Source: an uncultured Collinsella sp. (GTDB lineage: Bacteria; Actinomycetota; Coriobacteriia; Coriobacteriales; Coriobacteriaceae). Taken from it: a DNA stretch of 64,000 nt. Made by a program: the position numbers and the translations under genes. Numbering within the stretch: the first letter of the stretch is position 1; each line of letters opens with the position of its first letter. Below, piece after piece: positions 17,870 through 25,665 of this stretch. Location: positions 25,639 through 89,638 of the forward strand of contig CABUXL010000002.1 in assembly GCA_902495525.1 (NCBI GenBank). The letters run 5' to 3'. The notes under the pieces are model-generated. The model was not told the DNA's origin and did no database searches. It was given only the letters and a program-made list of their open reading frames with translations.

Positions 17870-19453
17870 TTATGCCTCCTTATTTCGATCGAACACGATT
17901 TGTCCGTCCGACATCGTCATATCAACCGCAAGATCACGTGCGTCGCGATAATCGAGGTCGAACACATCCCGATCGAGCACGCAGATATCGGCAAGCTTGC
18001 CAACCTCAAGCGTACCCAGCTCGTCTTCGCGAATCAGATCGTACGCGCCCCCGGCAGTCCAAGCGCGCAAGAGCTCGACAAGCGTCAGCGTGTTGACCTC
18101 ATTCACGGGCAGTCCGTCGGCGAAGAATCCGCCGCACGCGCTGTAGATTGACTCGCCCAGGCTCGGAATCAGCAGTGGCAAATCCGTTCCACAGCACACT
18201 GTGCATCCGGAATCTTCCATGCCGCGGCGATTCCAGCTGTGCAAAAGTCGCGTCTCGCCAATTTGTCGACGCATCATCGACAGGCAATCCTCGCGCCGGT
18301 CCAGCGTCAGAATCTGCGGATAGACCTCGCAAATTCCACCTAACTTGCCAAACTCGACAAGATCGGTCGGGTCAGAGTTCTCGAGATCGGTAATCGCATG
18401 GCGGCGAAGCATCCGTCCATGCTCGTCTCGAGGCAGCGAGGCATAGAGCGCCACGGTGCGGCGAACGGCGCCATCGCCCTGGCAATGCAAGGAGTATCGG
18501 AAGCCCTCAGCATCAATTGCACGCAGCTCGTTCTCAATCAGATCCCACTCTGGCTCCTCGACGACCGTCTTGCCGGCAGCGCCAGCATCGGCCGTGTCCT
18601 CATAGGGGTCAATCATCTCGGCAAGCCCCACCCATACGCCGCGATCGGTCATACGGTTGAAGCCAGAAAAACGAACGAACGGTCCCCGGAAGCGCTCTCG
18701 CGCCTCGCGGGCATATGCCAGATTTGCACCGGCGCCCACCGGCTGCGACATCATAGAGACGCGAACCGTCAGCTCACCAGATTCCTCACGGCGAGCCATT
18801 TCGTCGGCAAAGCCGTAGTAGTCATCAAACGCCATCTCCTTGATGGCGGTAACGCCGCGCTCGTTAAGCATGCTCATGTAGTCCGAATACCCGGCACGCA
18901 CCTCGGGCAGCGCGAGGAAATCGCTCATCATGCGCCAGATCTTCTCGGCATAGCACGCCTGGGGTGTAAAGCCGTATCGCGCACTGGCAGCAGCATTGAG
19001 AACGCAGGTCTCCGCTCCCGGTGTAAAGCAGACGACGGGGATATCGCCAAAACAATCGTCAAACACAGCTGCCGTATTTGCGTTCTCGGCATCCGATGCC
19101 AACGTTTCGGGTAGGTTGTGGCCAAAAGCCGCCGCGCAATCCGGATGATCTTCTTTCCATGCACGCAAGAGCGACACAGCCTCTTTGGCATCAGCGATGC
19201 CGGAGAGATCAGACCCCAACATCCGCAGCGCCCAACCTGTATAGAAGGTATGCACATCGATCAGGCCAGGCATGACAGTGCGGTCGCCCAGGTCAACTAC
19301 CTCGTCCGCCTGGGTCAAATACGAAGCTAGCTCACACTTGGCGCCAACAGCCTCAATTCGATTGCCACGGACCGCTACGAAACCTTCAAACGGCAGGTCC
19401 CCCGTACCGGTAAAGACGCTCTTAGACGTCAGGACCGTCAAACGATCAGACAT
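17870..19453 (-). CDS. YtcJ-like amidohydrolase with altered metal motif
   Basis: The ATG at 19453 is preceded by TAGGTGG that overlaps the stop of the transporter gene; a GTG at 19462 is the alternative. The 527-residue protein has the composite domain of amidohydrolase_3 enzymes: RNRIEAVG at the start, VMPGLIDVHTFYTGW, YSLHCQGDGAVRRTVAL, RHAITDLEN, CCGTDLPLL and TLEVGKLADICVLDRDVFDL. The usual HxH after PGlID is HTF here, so one metal ligand is missing. It lies between the transporter and frlC, and may release the sugar moiety from an N-acylated substrate; that is inference. Confidence 0.75.
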   Translation of the reverse strand: MSDRLTVLTSKSVFTGTGDLPFEGFVAVRGNRIEAVGAKCELASYLTQADEVVDLGDRTVMPGLIDVHTFYTGWALRMLGSDLSGIADAKEAVSLLRAWKEDHPDCAAAFGHNLPETLASDAENANTAAVFDDCFGDIPVVCFTPGAETCVLNAAASARYGFTPQACYAEKIWRMMSDFLALPEVRAGYSDYMSMLNERGVTAIKEMAFDDYYGFADEMARREESGELTVRVSMMSQPVGAGANLAYAREARERFRGPFVRFSGFNRMTDRGVWVGLAEMIDPYEDTADAGAAGKTVVEEPEWDLIENELRAIDAEGFRYSLHCQGDGAVRRTVALYASLPRDEHGRMLRRHAITDLENSDPTDLVEFGKLGGICEVYPQILTLDRREDCLSMMRRQIGETRLLHSWNRRGMEDSGCTVCCGTDLPLLIPSLGESIYSACGGFFADGLPVNEVNTLTLVELLRAWTAGGAYDLIREDELGTLEVGKLADICVLDRDVFDLDYRDARDLAVDMTMSDGQIVFDRNKEA

Positions 19454-19462
19454 CACAACCAC

Positions 19463-20926
19463 CTACACCGGAAGCATGCCAGAGATTGCCGTTACGATCA
19501 GGCCAAAGACGACCATGAAAATGAAGAACTTCCAAATGGTCTTCCACCATTGGCCAAACGAAATCCTAGCCACGGCAAGACCGGCGACCGTCATGCCCGC
19601 CACGGGGCTGATGGTGTTGATGGTCTGGTTGGCAAACTGGAGCGCGGTGACGGCCGCCTCGGGATTGAGGCCCATGAGCTCGGTCAGGGGGCCCATAACG
19701 GGCATGGTGAGCGCCGCCAGGCCAGAACTCGAGGGAACCAGCAAAGAGAGCAGGCCAAGGACGATATACATAAACGTGGTGTAGACGGCGGCGGGTGCAC
19801 CGGCAAGCGCAGTAGCGAGCGCCTGGAGGATGGTGTCGATGATCATGCCGCCCTCGGCGATGACCAGAATACCGCGAGCGATACCGATAACGATGGCAGC
19901 GTACGCAAAGTCGGCAAGACCCTTAACGAACTCCTCTGCGATCGTCTGCTGGTCAAGACCGCCCAGGATACCGGCAAGCAAGCCCATGCCAAGGAACACG
20001 GCGGAAATCTCATTCATGTACCAGCCCTGGGTAACAAGACCCCAGACGATAATGCCCATACCGCAAGCAAAATCGATAAGCACGAGCTTCTGACGGATAG
20101 TGAACTCTTCCTCGATGGAGGCATCGGTCACGGAAAACTCAATACGCTTGAGCTTATCGTCCTCGTACACAATGGACGACTCGGGTTTTTTCTTGACGCG
20201 CATGGCGTAGCGCATGGCCCATGCGATACCGACGGCAGTGAAGATGACCCAAGAAACGGCACGCAGCCACAGTTGCGGATTACCCTCGATGCCAATGATG
20301 CCTTGGGCGATCAAAACATTAAACGGGTCGATGGTCGAAGCACAATATCCCAAGTTAGGACCAAGGAAGCAGATGATGAATGCCGTCATCGAGTCATACC
20401 CGATACCCATCATGATGGGAATGAAGATGGCATAGAACGGCAGGGCTTCCTCAGACATACCAAACGTAGTGCCGCAAATGGACAGCAACGTCATCGTGAT
20501 GGGAATGATGAGGATGTCCTTGTTCTTGAGCTTTTTAATCACACGGCTCATGCCGGCATTCAAAGCGTTGGTCTTGGTGATGATTGCGAACGATCCGCCA
20601 ATCAATAAGACGAACGCAACAACGTCGGCAGCCTCCTGGATGCCCTTAGTGGGCGCTTGCAGGACCGCGAAGATATCCTGACCCAGATTGATGGTCTCGC
20701 CGGTCTCGGAATCGGTGTAGTTCTTATCGACCTGTTCATAGGTTCCAGCAACGGCGACTTCACGCTCGCCCGCCGCTGTCGAAATCGTCTTGCGCTGATA
20801 CTGACCAGAGGGAACGATCCAAGTCAGGACCGCAAAGACAACGATCAGCAAGAACATGATCGTATAGACATGCGGTAATTTGAACTTAAAACGTCTGTTT
20901 GTCTTCTTCGCCTTCGTATCTGACAT
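19463..20926 (-). CDS. YfcC-family transporter
   Basis: From the ATG at 20926 (GGAGG 7 nt before it) the protein is 487 residues with about a dozen membrane helices. The first helix follows FKFKLPHVYTIMFLLIVVFA, and LTWIVPSGQYQRK, TTFGMSEEALPFYAIFIPI, LGPNLGYCASTIDPFNVLIA and LVPSSSGLAALTMPVMGPL are hallmarks of the YfcC/C4-dicarboxylate-like uptake family. Homologues are often annotated as basic amino acid or peptide-type transporters. As first gene of the operon it is the probable uptake system for the substrate, replacing FrlA of other bacteria. Confidence 0.85.
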   Translation of the reverse strand: MSDTKAKKTNRRFKFKLPHVYTIMFLLIVVFAVLTWIVPSGQYQRKTISTAAGEREVAVAGTYEQVDKNYTDSETGETINLGQDIFAVLQAPTKGIQEAADVVAFVLLIGGSFAIITKTNALNAGMSRVIKKLKNKDILIIPITMTLLSICGTTFGMSEEALPFYAIFIPIMMGIGYDSMTAFIICFLGPNLGYCASTIDPFNVLIAQGIIGIEGNPQLWLRAVSWVIFTAVGIAWAMRYAMRVKKKPESSIVYEDDKLKRIEFSVTDASIEEEFTIRQKLVLIDFACGMGIIVWGLVTQGWYMNEISAVFLGMGLLAGILGGLDQQTIAEEFVKGLADFAYAAIVIGIARGILVIAEGGMIIDTILQALATALAGAPAAVYTTFMYIVLGLLSLLVPSSSGLAALTMPVMGPLTELMGLNPEAAVTALQFANQTINTISPVAGMTVAGLAVARISFGQWWKTIWKFFIFMVVFGLIVTAISGMLPV

Positions 20927-20968
20927 AGATACCTCCAAAGAACTCGAGACTGCATCGCATCTCGCTTC

Positions 20969-20991
20969 AACGTTTGCACAAGGCAAACGTT
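20969..20991. promoter_or_regulatory. palindromic operator of the yfcC-frl operon
   Basis: AACGTTTGC and GCAAACGTT form perfect 9-bp arms around a 5-nt spacer, placed 15 bp downstream of the predicted -10 box and 42 bp before the yfcC start. This is a position where a repressor would block initiation. The GntR protein encoded next door is the likely ligand. Confidence 0.6.
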
Positions 20992-21005
20992 CTATGACGT
21001 CCCAT

Positions 21006-21034
21006 AGATTACCAGCAGCTTTTCCCGTCATCAA
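21006..21034 (-). promoter_or_regulatory. promoter of the yfcC-frl operon
   Basis: On the minus strand TTGATG (-35) and TAATCT (-10) are separated by exactly 17 bp, upstream of the palindromic operator. Confidence 0.55.
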
Positions 21035-21100
21035 GATAATTTCAAACTGATTGCCGCAACGCGGTTGAACGGTTGCGTTTGCGCCGTGAACGGTATGGAA

Positions 21101-21128
21101 ACGCCCGGTGAGATGATCAACCGGGCGC
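21101..21128 (-). terminator. terminator after the GntR gene
   Basis: CGCCCGGT (21102-21109) pairs with ACCGGGCG (21120-21127); on the minus strand the stem is followed by TTTCC. It separates the regulator from the operon it faces. Confidence 0.6.
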
Positions 21129-21144
21129 TTCCATTCGCAATGTC

Positions 21145-21888
21145 CTAGATGTCAAAAACGTAGCGAGACCCAACGATTCGCTGACGACCGATGATAAACG
21201 GCCGCCGCTGCTCATCGAAAAAGAAGGCTTCCATATAAAACAAGGGTTCGCCAACGGGAACTGCCAACAGTCGAGCGACCTCGGGCGACGCGCACGCGAT
21301 CTCGAGCGTGCACGGGTCGGTAAACGCGGGCGTGCGGCCCGTCCGGTTGCGCACGAACTCAAAAATGGATTGGTTAGATAGAGGTGCCGTTGATAGATAG
21401 GCGTTGTCCTCGTAAACGTATATGTTGTTCTCGAGCATGACAGGGACGCCATCGGCAGTGCGCACGCGCTCAACGCAAATCAAGTCAGTTCCAACGGGAA
21501 CACCAAAGAACTGCGCTTCGGTGGAATCCGCCGGCAGTATCTTTCTCGAAATGACACACGCCCCCGGTTCCATTCCGTTAACGCGGCATGCGTCCGAAAA
21601 ACTCTGGACGTCATCCTCCTGGCGAATCTTGCGCTTGAGCTTGGGGGCATTAACAAACGTGCCTTTCCCCTGTCGCTTCGTTAGATAGCCCTGCTGGACG
21701 AGCTCCTCAATAGCGCGCCGCACGGTAACGCGGCCAACTTTATAGCTCTCAGCCAATTCGAATTCGTTGGGTATCCGCGCGCCTGCCTTGTAGGCGCCGG
21801 AGTTGATTTCGTTTTTAATGATATCGATAACCTGTTGGTACAGCGGTATCGCTGCTTTACCGTCAGTTAGCCCTTCAGTCGGTGGCAT
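21145..21888 (-). CDS. GntR/HutC-family regulator (UTRA ligand domain)
   Basis: The 247-residue protein starts at 21888 behind GGGAGAGG. Residues 13-80 form the GntR winged helix (IPLYQQVIDIIKNEINSGAY, RVTVRRAIEELVQQGYLTKR, GKGTFVNAP). The rest is a UTRA effector domain: RVRTADGVPVMLENNIY, SNQSIFEFVRNRTGRTPAFT and PLFYMEAFFFD. FrlR regulators of fructosamine operons belong to this subfamily. It lies just upstream of yfcC in the same direction with its own terminator, and probably senses a sugar phosphate and binds the palindrome at 20969-20991. Confidence 0.85.
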   Translation of the reverse strand: MPPTEGLTDGKAAIPLYQQVIDIIKNEINSGAYKAGARIPNEFELAESYKVGRVTVRRAIEELVQQGYLTKRQGKGTFVNAPKLKRKIRQEDDVQSFSDACRVNGMEPGACVISRKILPADSTEAQFFGVPVGTDLICVERVRTADGVPVMLENNIYVYEDNAYLSTAPLSNQSIFEFVRNRTGRTPAFTDPCTLEIACASPEVARLLAVPVGEPLFYMEAFFFDEQRRPFIIGRQRIVGSRYVFDI

Positions 21889-21916
21889 ATACCCTCTCCC
21901 AGCACAATTAAGTCAA

Positions 21917-21957
21917 AAGCGGGCTCAAGGGCATTCAACAAGCCCTTGAGCCCGCAT
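21917..21957 (-). terminator. terminator downstream of the HAD gene
   Basis: GCGGGCTCAAGGGC and GCCCTTGAGCCCGC form a perfect 14-bp stem with a 9-nt loop; on the minus strand TTTTGACTT follows. Confidence 0.85.
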
Positions 21958-22038
21958 TAGCATAAAGTATGCTTGCTGCCGCACCAAAATGTTGGCTATT
22001 TACTCATCTGACCCGAAAAACGCGCAACTACCGCGCTC

Positions 22039-22698
22039 CTAAGAAAGCGTGAGCAGCTCCGGCAGCTGGTCGATAATCTTGTCCGCGGCATCCTGGCTAA
22101 AGCCAAAGCGCTCCTCGCGCTTGGCAATGACTGTCAGGCCGGCTCGTTTGCCGGCAGTGATGCCGGGCACCGAATCCTCAACGCAGCAGCAGCGATTCGC
22201 GGGCAGCCCCAGCAGGTCCAGCGCATGCAGGTAGATGTCGGGCTCGGGCTTGCTCTCCTTAAACTGCTCGCCGCTCACCACATACTCAAAGGCATCCGAC
22301 AGCCCGCACGCGTTGAGCACTTCCTCGATGCTAACCATGGGCGACGAGCTGGCAAGCGCCACGCGAACGCCACGGCGCGGCAGCTCTCGAATCGTATCCA
22401 CGGCGCCTGGGTTAATCAAAGCCTGATAGTCGCGCGGACGCTTATGCGCCCACTCGTCCCAACGGGCCAACGCTTCCTCGCCAGTAAAATGCCCCTTACC
22501 GGCGCGCTCAAACCAATCGACCAGCATATGCAGGAAGAACTGATGCGAGGTACCGACCTGCCCATTCAACTCCTCTTGAGTCAGGTTAAGCCCAAGCTCC
22601 TTGGCAAACGCGGCAGTCTCGCCCAGGTAGTAATACTCGGTATCGACAATGACGCCGTCCATGTCAAAGATAACGGCGTCGAACGGAAATGCGGACAC
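22039..22698 (-). CDS. HAD-superfamily hydrolase (beta-phosphoglucomutase-like)
   Basis: A GTG at 22698 with GGGAGGG before it gives 219 residues. The HAD motifs are FDAVIFDMDGVIVDTEYYYL (nucleophile and acid/base aspartates), VALASSSPM (motif II), KPEPDIYLHALDLLG (motif III lysine) and CVEDSVPGITAGKRAGLTVI (motif IV). The helical cap between residues 20 and 80 is of the beta-phosphoglucomutase type. It dephosphorylates or mutates a small phosphorylated metabolite, not identifiable from sequence. It lies downstream of another HAD gene, separated by a terminator. Confidence 0.85.
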   Translation of the reverse strand: MSAFPFDAVIFDMDGVIVDTEYYYLGETAAFAKELGLNLTQEELNGQVGTSHQFFLHMLVDWFERAGKGHFTGEEALARWDEWAHKRPRDYQALINPGAVDTIRELPRRGVRVALASSSPMVSIEEVLNACGLSDAFEYVVSGEQFKESKPEPDIYLHALDLLGLPANRCCCVEDSVPGITAGKRAGLTVIAKREERFGFSQDAADKIIDQLPELLTLS

Positions 22699-22712
22699 GG
22701 CACCCTCCCTAA

Positions 22713-22741
22713 CAAAAGGGCGCCTGTAAGCAGGCGCCCGA
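22713..22741 (-). terminator. terminator of the 22762-23604 gene
   Basis: GGGCGCCTG and CAGGCGCCC make a 9-bp stem around TAAG, followed on the minus strand by TTTTGTT. Confidence 0.85.
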
Positions 22742-22761
22742 ACCATGCATTATCGGCGATT

Positions 22762-23604
22762 CTAGCCCAGCAGCTTATCCAGCGCCACTGCAATACCATC
22801 TTCGTTGTTATTGGCGGTCACCATCTGGGCCACAGCCTTAACCTCATCGACGGCGTTGCCCATGGCAATACCGGTGCCGGCCCACTCAATCATGGACTTG
22901 TCGTTCTGGCCGTCGCCAAACGATACGACCTCACTGGCATCGATGCCGAGCTTGGGCAGGGCACCCTCGAGCGCACGGGTCTTGTCGATACCGGGCGCCG
23001 TGTACTCAAAGTACCAGTCGGCCGTAAACATGCCCGAAAGCGTCTGGGTAAAGGGCGCATACATCTCCTCGTAATGCGCCTGCAGGTAGGCCGGATCGCC
23101 CGCCGTCAACAGCTTGTCCACGGGATAAGCATCAGCGACCTCATGCAGGCTCTCGACCTCGCGAATCTTAAGATCGCACGCGTCGCGCTCATACTTGACG
23201 ATATTCTTCTGCGAGCCGTCAGGCAGCGTGATCATGCAATGGTACGAGTCCTCGACGTGCAAATCGCGACCGAGCGAAATCATAGGAATCACGTCAAAAT
23301 TACGCAGGTGATCAATCAGGCGATGCAATTCGTCGGCAGGCATAGCCTGATCGAACAGCACCTCATCGGTCTGAGCGTCGACCACATGCGCGCCATTAAA
23401 GGCAACTAGCAGACCGTCATGGTTTTGAAGGTCGAGCTCCTGCGCCAAGGCGTGCAGCCCCCATGCGGGACGGCCCGAAGCCAAGATGAGCTTAATGCCC
23501 GACTCCTGCGCCGCGAGCAGCTTCTCGCGCGTACGCGGGCTGATGACCTTTTGGTCGTTGGTGAGCGTACCGTCGATATCCATCGCAATGGCTTTGATTG
23601 CCAT
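22762..23604 (-). CDS. Cof-type HAD-IIB phosphatase
   Basis: The 280-residue protein starts MAIKAIAMDIDGTLTNDQKV (HAD motif I) behind GGAGG. KLILASGRPAWGL is motif II, DKTRALEGALPKLGI carries the motif III lysine and VVSFGDGQNDKSMIEWAG motif IV. The large C2B cap between residues 85 and 195 places it in the Cof/YidA group, which dephosphorylates sugar phosphates and related metabolites. It has its own terminator and a 490-bp upstream gap facing the ClpP/TraG-like operon. Confidence 0.9.
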   Translation of the reverse strand: MAIKAIAMDIDGTLTNDQKVISPRTREKLLAAQESGIKLILASGRPAWGLHALAQELDLQNHDGLLVAFNGAHVVDAQTDEVLFDQAMPADELHRLIDHLRNFDVIPMISLGRDLHVEDSYHCMITLPDGSQKNIVKYERDACDLKIREVESLHEVADAYPVDKLLTAGDPAYLQAHYEEMYAPFTQTLSGMFTADWYFEYTAPGIDKTRALEGALPKLGIDASEVVSFGDGQNDKSMIEWAGTGIAMGNAVDEVKAVAQMVTANNNEDGIAVALDKLLG

Positions 23605-23722
23605 ATATGCCTCCTTGCATCGTTTTTATCGCGCACTATCTTATCCGAGCCGGGGCACGTTCGCACAGCGCGCGTATGACGGTTGCAAAACCACCCCATT
23701 TGAAACAAACGCAAAAAAGTAC

Positions 23723-23751
23723 TTGCAAAGACGCGTTCCGACATATAAGTT
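23723..23751 (+). promoter_or_regulatory. strong stable-RNA-like promoter upstream of the orphan operon
   Basis: TTGCAA and TAAGTT are separated by 17 bp and preceded by AAAAAAGTAC. The same context, AAAAAAGTAC-TTGC, precedes the tRNA-Gly gene at 59886-59961, so this promoter has the features of a stable-RNA promoter. Confidence 0.5.
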
Positions 23752-23881
23752 GATAAAAGACCGCCGTTGCGGTTTTAAGTAGATCGAGCATATGAAGTTT
23801 GAGTTTTAGCGTGTAAGAGAAAGAAGATCGGCAAAGTACAACCCCAAACGCAATGACAACTTAATGAGGTAACTGCCACAT

Positions 23882-23976
23882 GTGAGGCACCCCGGGCATT
23901 GCTGTCTCGATTTTGAGCACGATGCCTTCCGCCTTGCATGGGCCGTCCTATCCCGCCCCTGCAGCAACTGCCTCAC
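23882..23976 (+). ncRNA. candidate structured leader RNA
   Basis: GTGAGGCA (23882-23889) can pair with TGCCTCAC (23969-23976), closing a 95-nt element. Inside, GGCAT-TGCT pairs with AGCA-CG-ATGCC (23895-23926), and a second GC-rich segment follows. It lies between the promoter at 23723 and the first gene at 24094. It matches no riboswitch class I know. The stretch from 23977 to 24080 is nearly free of G and looks unstructured. Confidence 0.35.
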
Positions 23977-24093
23977 GGGCACATTGAAAACCGCATAGCA
24001 CCCCAACGTCAGCACATCACCCACGGCAAGCACATCACTCACGACAACCAACACATCAACAAACAGCACGAACATCAACCGATTGGAGAAGCT

Positions 24094-24984
24094 ATGACAA
24101 ACCACCACGCTGAAGACGGCGATAAGAAAAGCATTCTGGATGCCCGCATTGAGCGAGCATATGCAAACGAATATGACGCCGCCTTTGCCGCCGCGACCAT
24201 CAAGAACTACGCGTCGCTACCGCTCGCGACGATCTTGGCCGACCACCCTCAACTGCTGAAGCGCTGCACAAAGATCATGGGCGACCCCGACATTCGCAAG
24301 CTGACAGACCCCTATGCCCCAAAACGCGACAACGCTTCGTACGTTCTTACCGTAGGCTGCCTGGCCCATATGCTTACGGCGCTCGACACGAAACTCAAGC
24401 TCGAATGGGAGCCCGACGAGCGTCATGAACTCGAAAGCAAACGGAACACCCTGCGCACCGCACTGTTCCTTCCGTTGGACGGCCTCAAGCGCTGCAACGT
24501 CGAGCTCAATACACAGGCGCGGCAAAAGCCCGGGACCACGGGGCAGAAAACTCCAAGACCCCATGCGGCCATCGTCGACCGCAACCGATATAACCGCATG
24601 ACCGCGCACTTTTCCGCCGAGGGAGCAGCCATAAGGACGCTGATCGACCTGCTGTGCCTCCTGAGCATCAACGAGCTATTTGAGGGCTATCTCGCCCTTG
24701 TTCCCGCGACGGCACCCAAGTCGGTAGCAAAGATCATCGAGACCTGCAGACGCCAGTTTGAGCGCCATCGCAATGGCAGCGAGATGAACGCCAGCATCGC
24801 GCAGTACTACGCGGCTCATTACAAAAATGACGGATGTGCCCCTGTCGAGCATCAGCTGCGGCTCGCCTACACCACGCCCGCCGCAACGCTCCATCGCTTT
24901 GGAGCCCTTGGCGCTTGCGAGCCGCACGAACAGGCAGCCTGCCCCACAACCGAGCTCGATCTCAGGCTCGGACGAACCCTGTAG
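24094..24984 (+). CDS. unknown alpha-helical protein of the ClpP/TraG-like operon
   Basis: The ATG at 24094 follows GGAGA; upstream in-frame codons to 23938 lack a start signal. The 296-residue product is soluble and mostly helical, with no signal peptide. Visible blocks are SILDARIERAYANEYDAAFA, KRCTKIMGDPDIRKLTDPYA, a segment TTGQKTPRPHAAI that looks like a flexible linker, and FSAEGAAIRTLIDLLCLLSI. I do not recognise the family. It is the first gene of a three-gene operon with a ClpP-like protease 63 bp downstream, so it may be an adaptor, substrate or effector. Confidence 0.75.
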   Translation: MTNHHAEDGDKKSILDARIERAYANEYDAAFAAATIKNYASLPLATILADHPQLLKRCTKIMGDPDIRKLTDPYAPKRDNASYVLTVGCLAHMLTALDTKLKLEWEPDERHELESKRNTLRTALFLPLDGLKRCNVELNTQARQKPGTTGQKTPRPHAAIVDRNRYNRMTAHFSAEGAAIRTLIDLLCLLSINELFEGYLALVPATAPKSVAKIIETCRRQFERHRNGSEMNASIAQYYAAHYKNDGCAPVEHQLRLAYTTPAATLHRFGALGACEPHEQAACPTTELDLRLGRTL

Positions 24985-25047
24985 CCCGCCAGCCCCTCCG
25001 CGGGCAACAATCCTATTCCACAACACAACCAACAGAAAGGAGTCCTC

Positions 25048-25665
25048 ATGGACACCAATCATTCCCCCATCATCAGCCCCCTCACCATGCGTGAATCCGC
25101 CCGAGGTATCACGCTCACCAGCATTTACGATGAGATGCTCGCCCGTCGCGAGCTCTCCGTCATGGGAAATATCGAAACCCCGATGGCCCACGACCTATGC
25201 CAGCAGATCCGCCTGCTCGATGCCACCGACCCCAGCCGCCCCATCACCATATTTGTCGCCAGCGCCGGCGGAAGCGTGCGATCGGGTCTTGCGATCTATG
25301 ACGCCATGCGCCTCGCATCGTGCCCCATCCGCACCGTCTGCCTGGAATTCGCCGCGTCCATGGGCGCCGTGATCTTTATGGGCGGCGACGATCGCCGTAT
25401 GGCGCCCCATGCAGAGCTTATGATTCACGACCCGCTGATCCCCCAGGGGGCAGGCGGCTCGGCACTTGCGCTGCAGGAAACCAGCCGGCGTCTCATGCAG
25501 ACCCGCAAGACCCTCACGCAAATCCTCTCGGACCGCAGCGGCCTCACGCCCAAGCGCATCCAGTCCCTCACTGCAAAAGACACCTACCTTTCGGCCGAGC
25601 GCGCCGTCGAGCTCGGCTTTGCCCACAAAATCCTCTCGACCACCAAGGAGGTCGCCCATGTCTAA
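25048..25665 (+). CDS. ClpP-like serine protease
   Basis: This 205-residue protein has the ClpP fold and triad: serine in EFAASMGAVIFMGG, histidine in AELMIHDPLIP and aspartate in TAKDTYLSAERAVELGF. The N-terminal part includes ELSVMGNIETPMAHDLCQQI and FVASAGGSVRSGLAIYDAM, as in housekeeping ClpP. The motif before the serine, however, is FAAS rather than GQAAS, so it is a paralogue. ClpP normally needs an AAA+ unfoldase; here the adjacent partner is a VirD4/TraG-like ATPase whose start overlaps this stop by 8 bp. Confidence 0.85.
   Translation: MDTNHSPIISPLTMRESARGITLTSIYDEMLARRELSVMGNIETPMAHDLCQQIRLLDATDPSRPITIFVASAGGSVRSGLAIYDAMRLASCPIRTVCLEFAASMGAVIFMGGDDRRMAPHAELMIHDPLIPQGAGGSALALQETSRRLMQTRKTLTQILSDRSGLTPKRIQSLTAKDTYLSAERAVELGFAHKILSTTKEVAHV

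Noticed and set aside
23977..24093. protein-coding extension of the 24094 gene to 23938
   Set aside because: No start with a ribosome site, and the stretch is G-poor and repetitive (CA-rich), unlike coding sequence of this genome.
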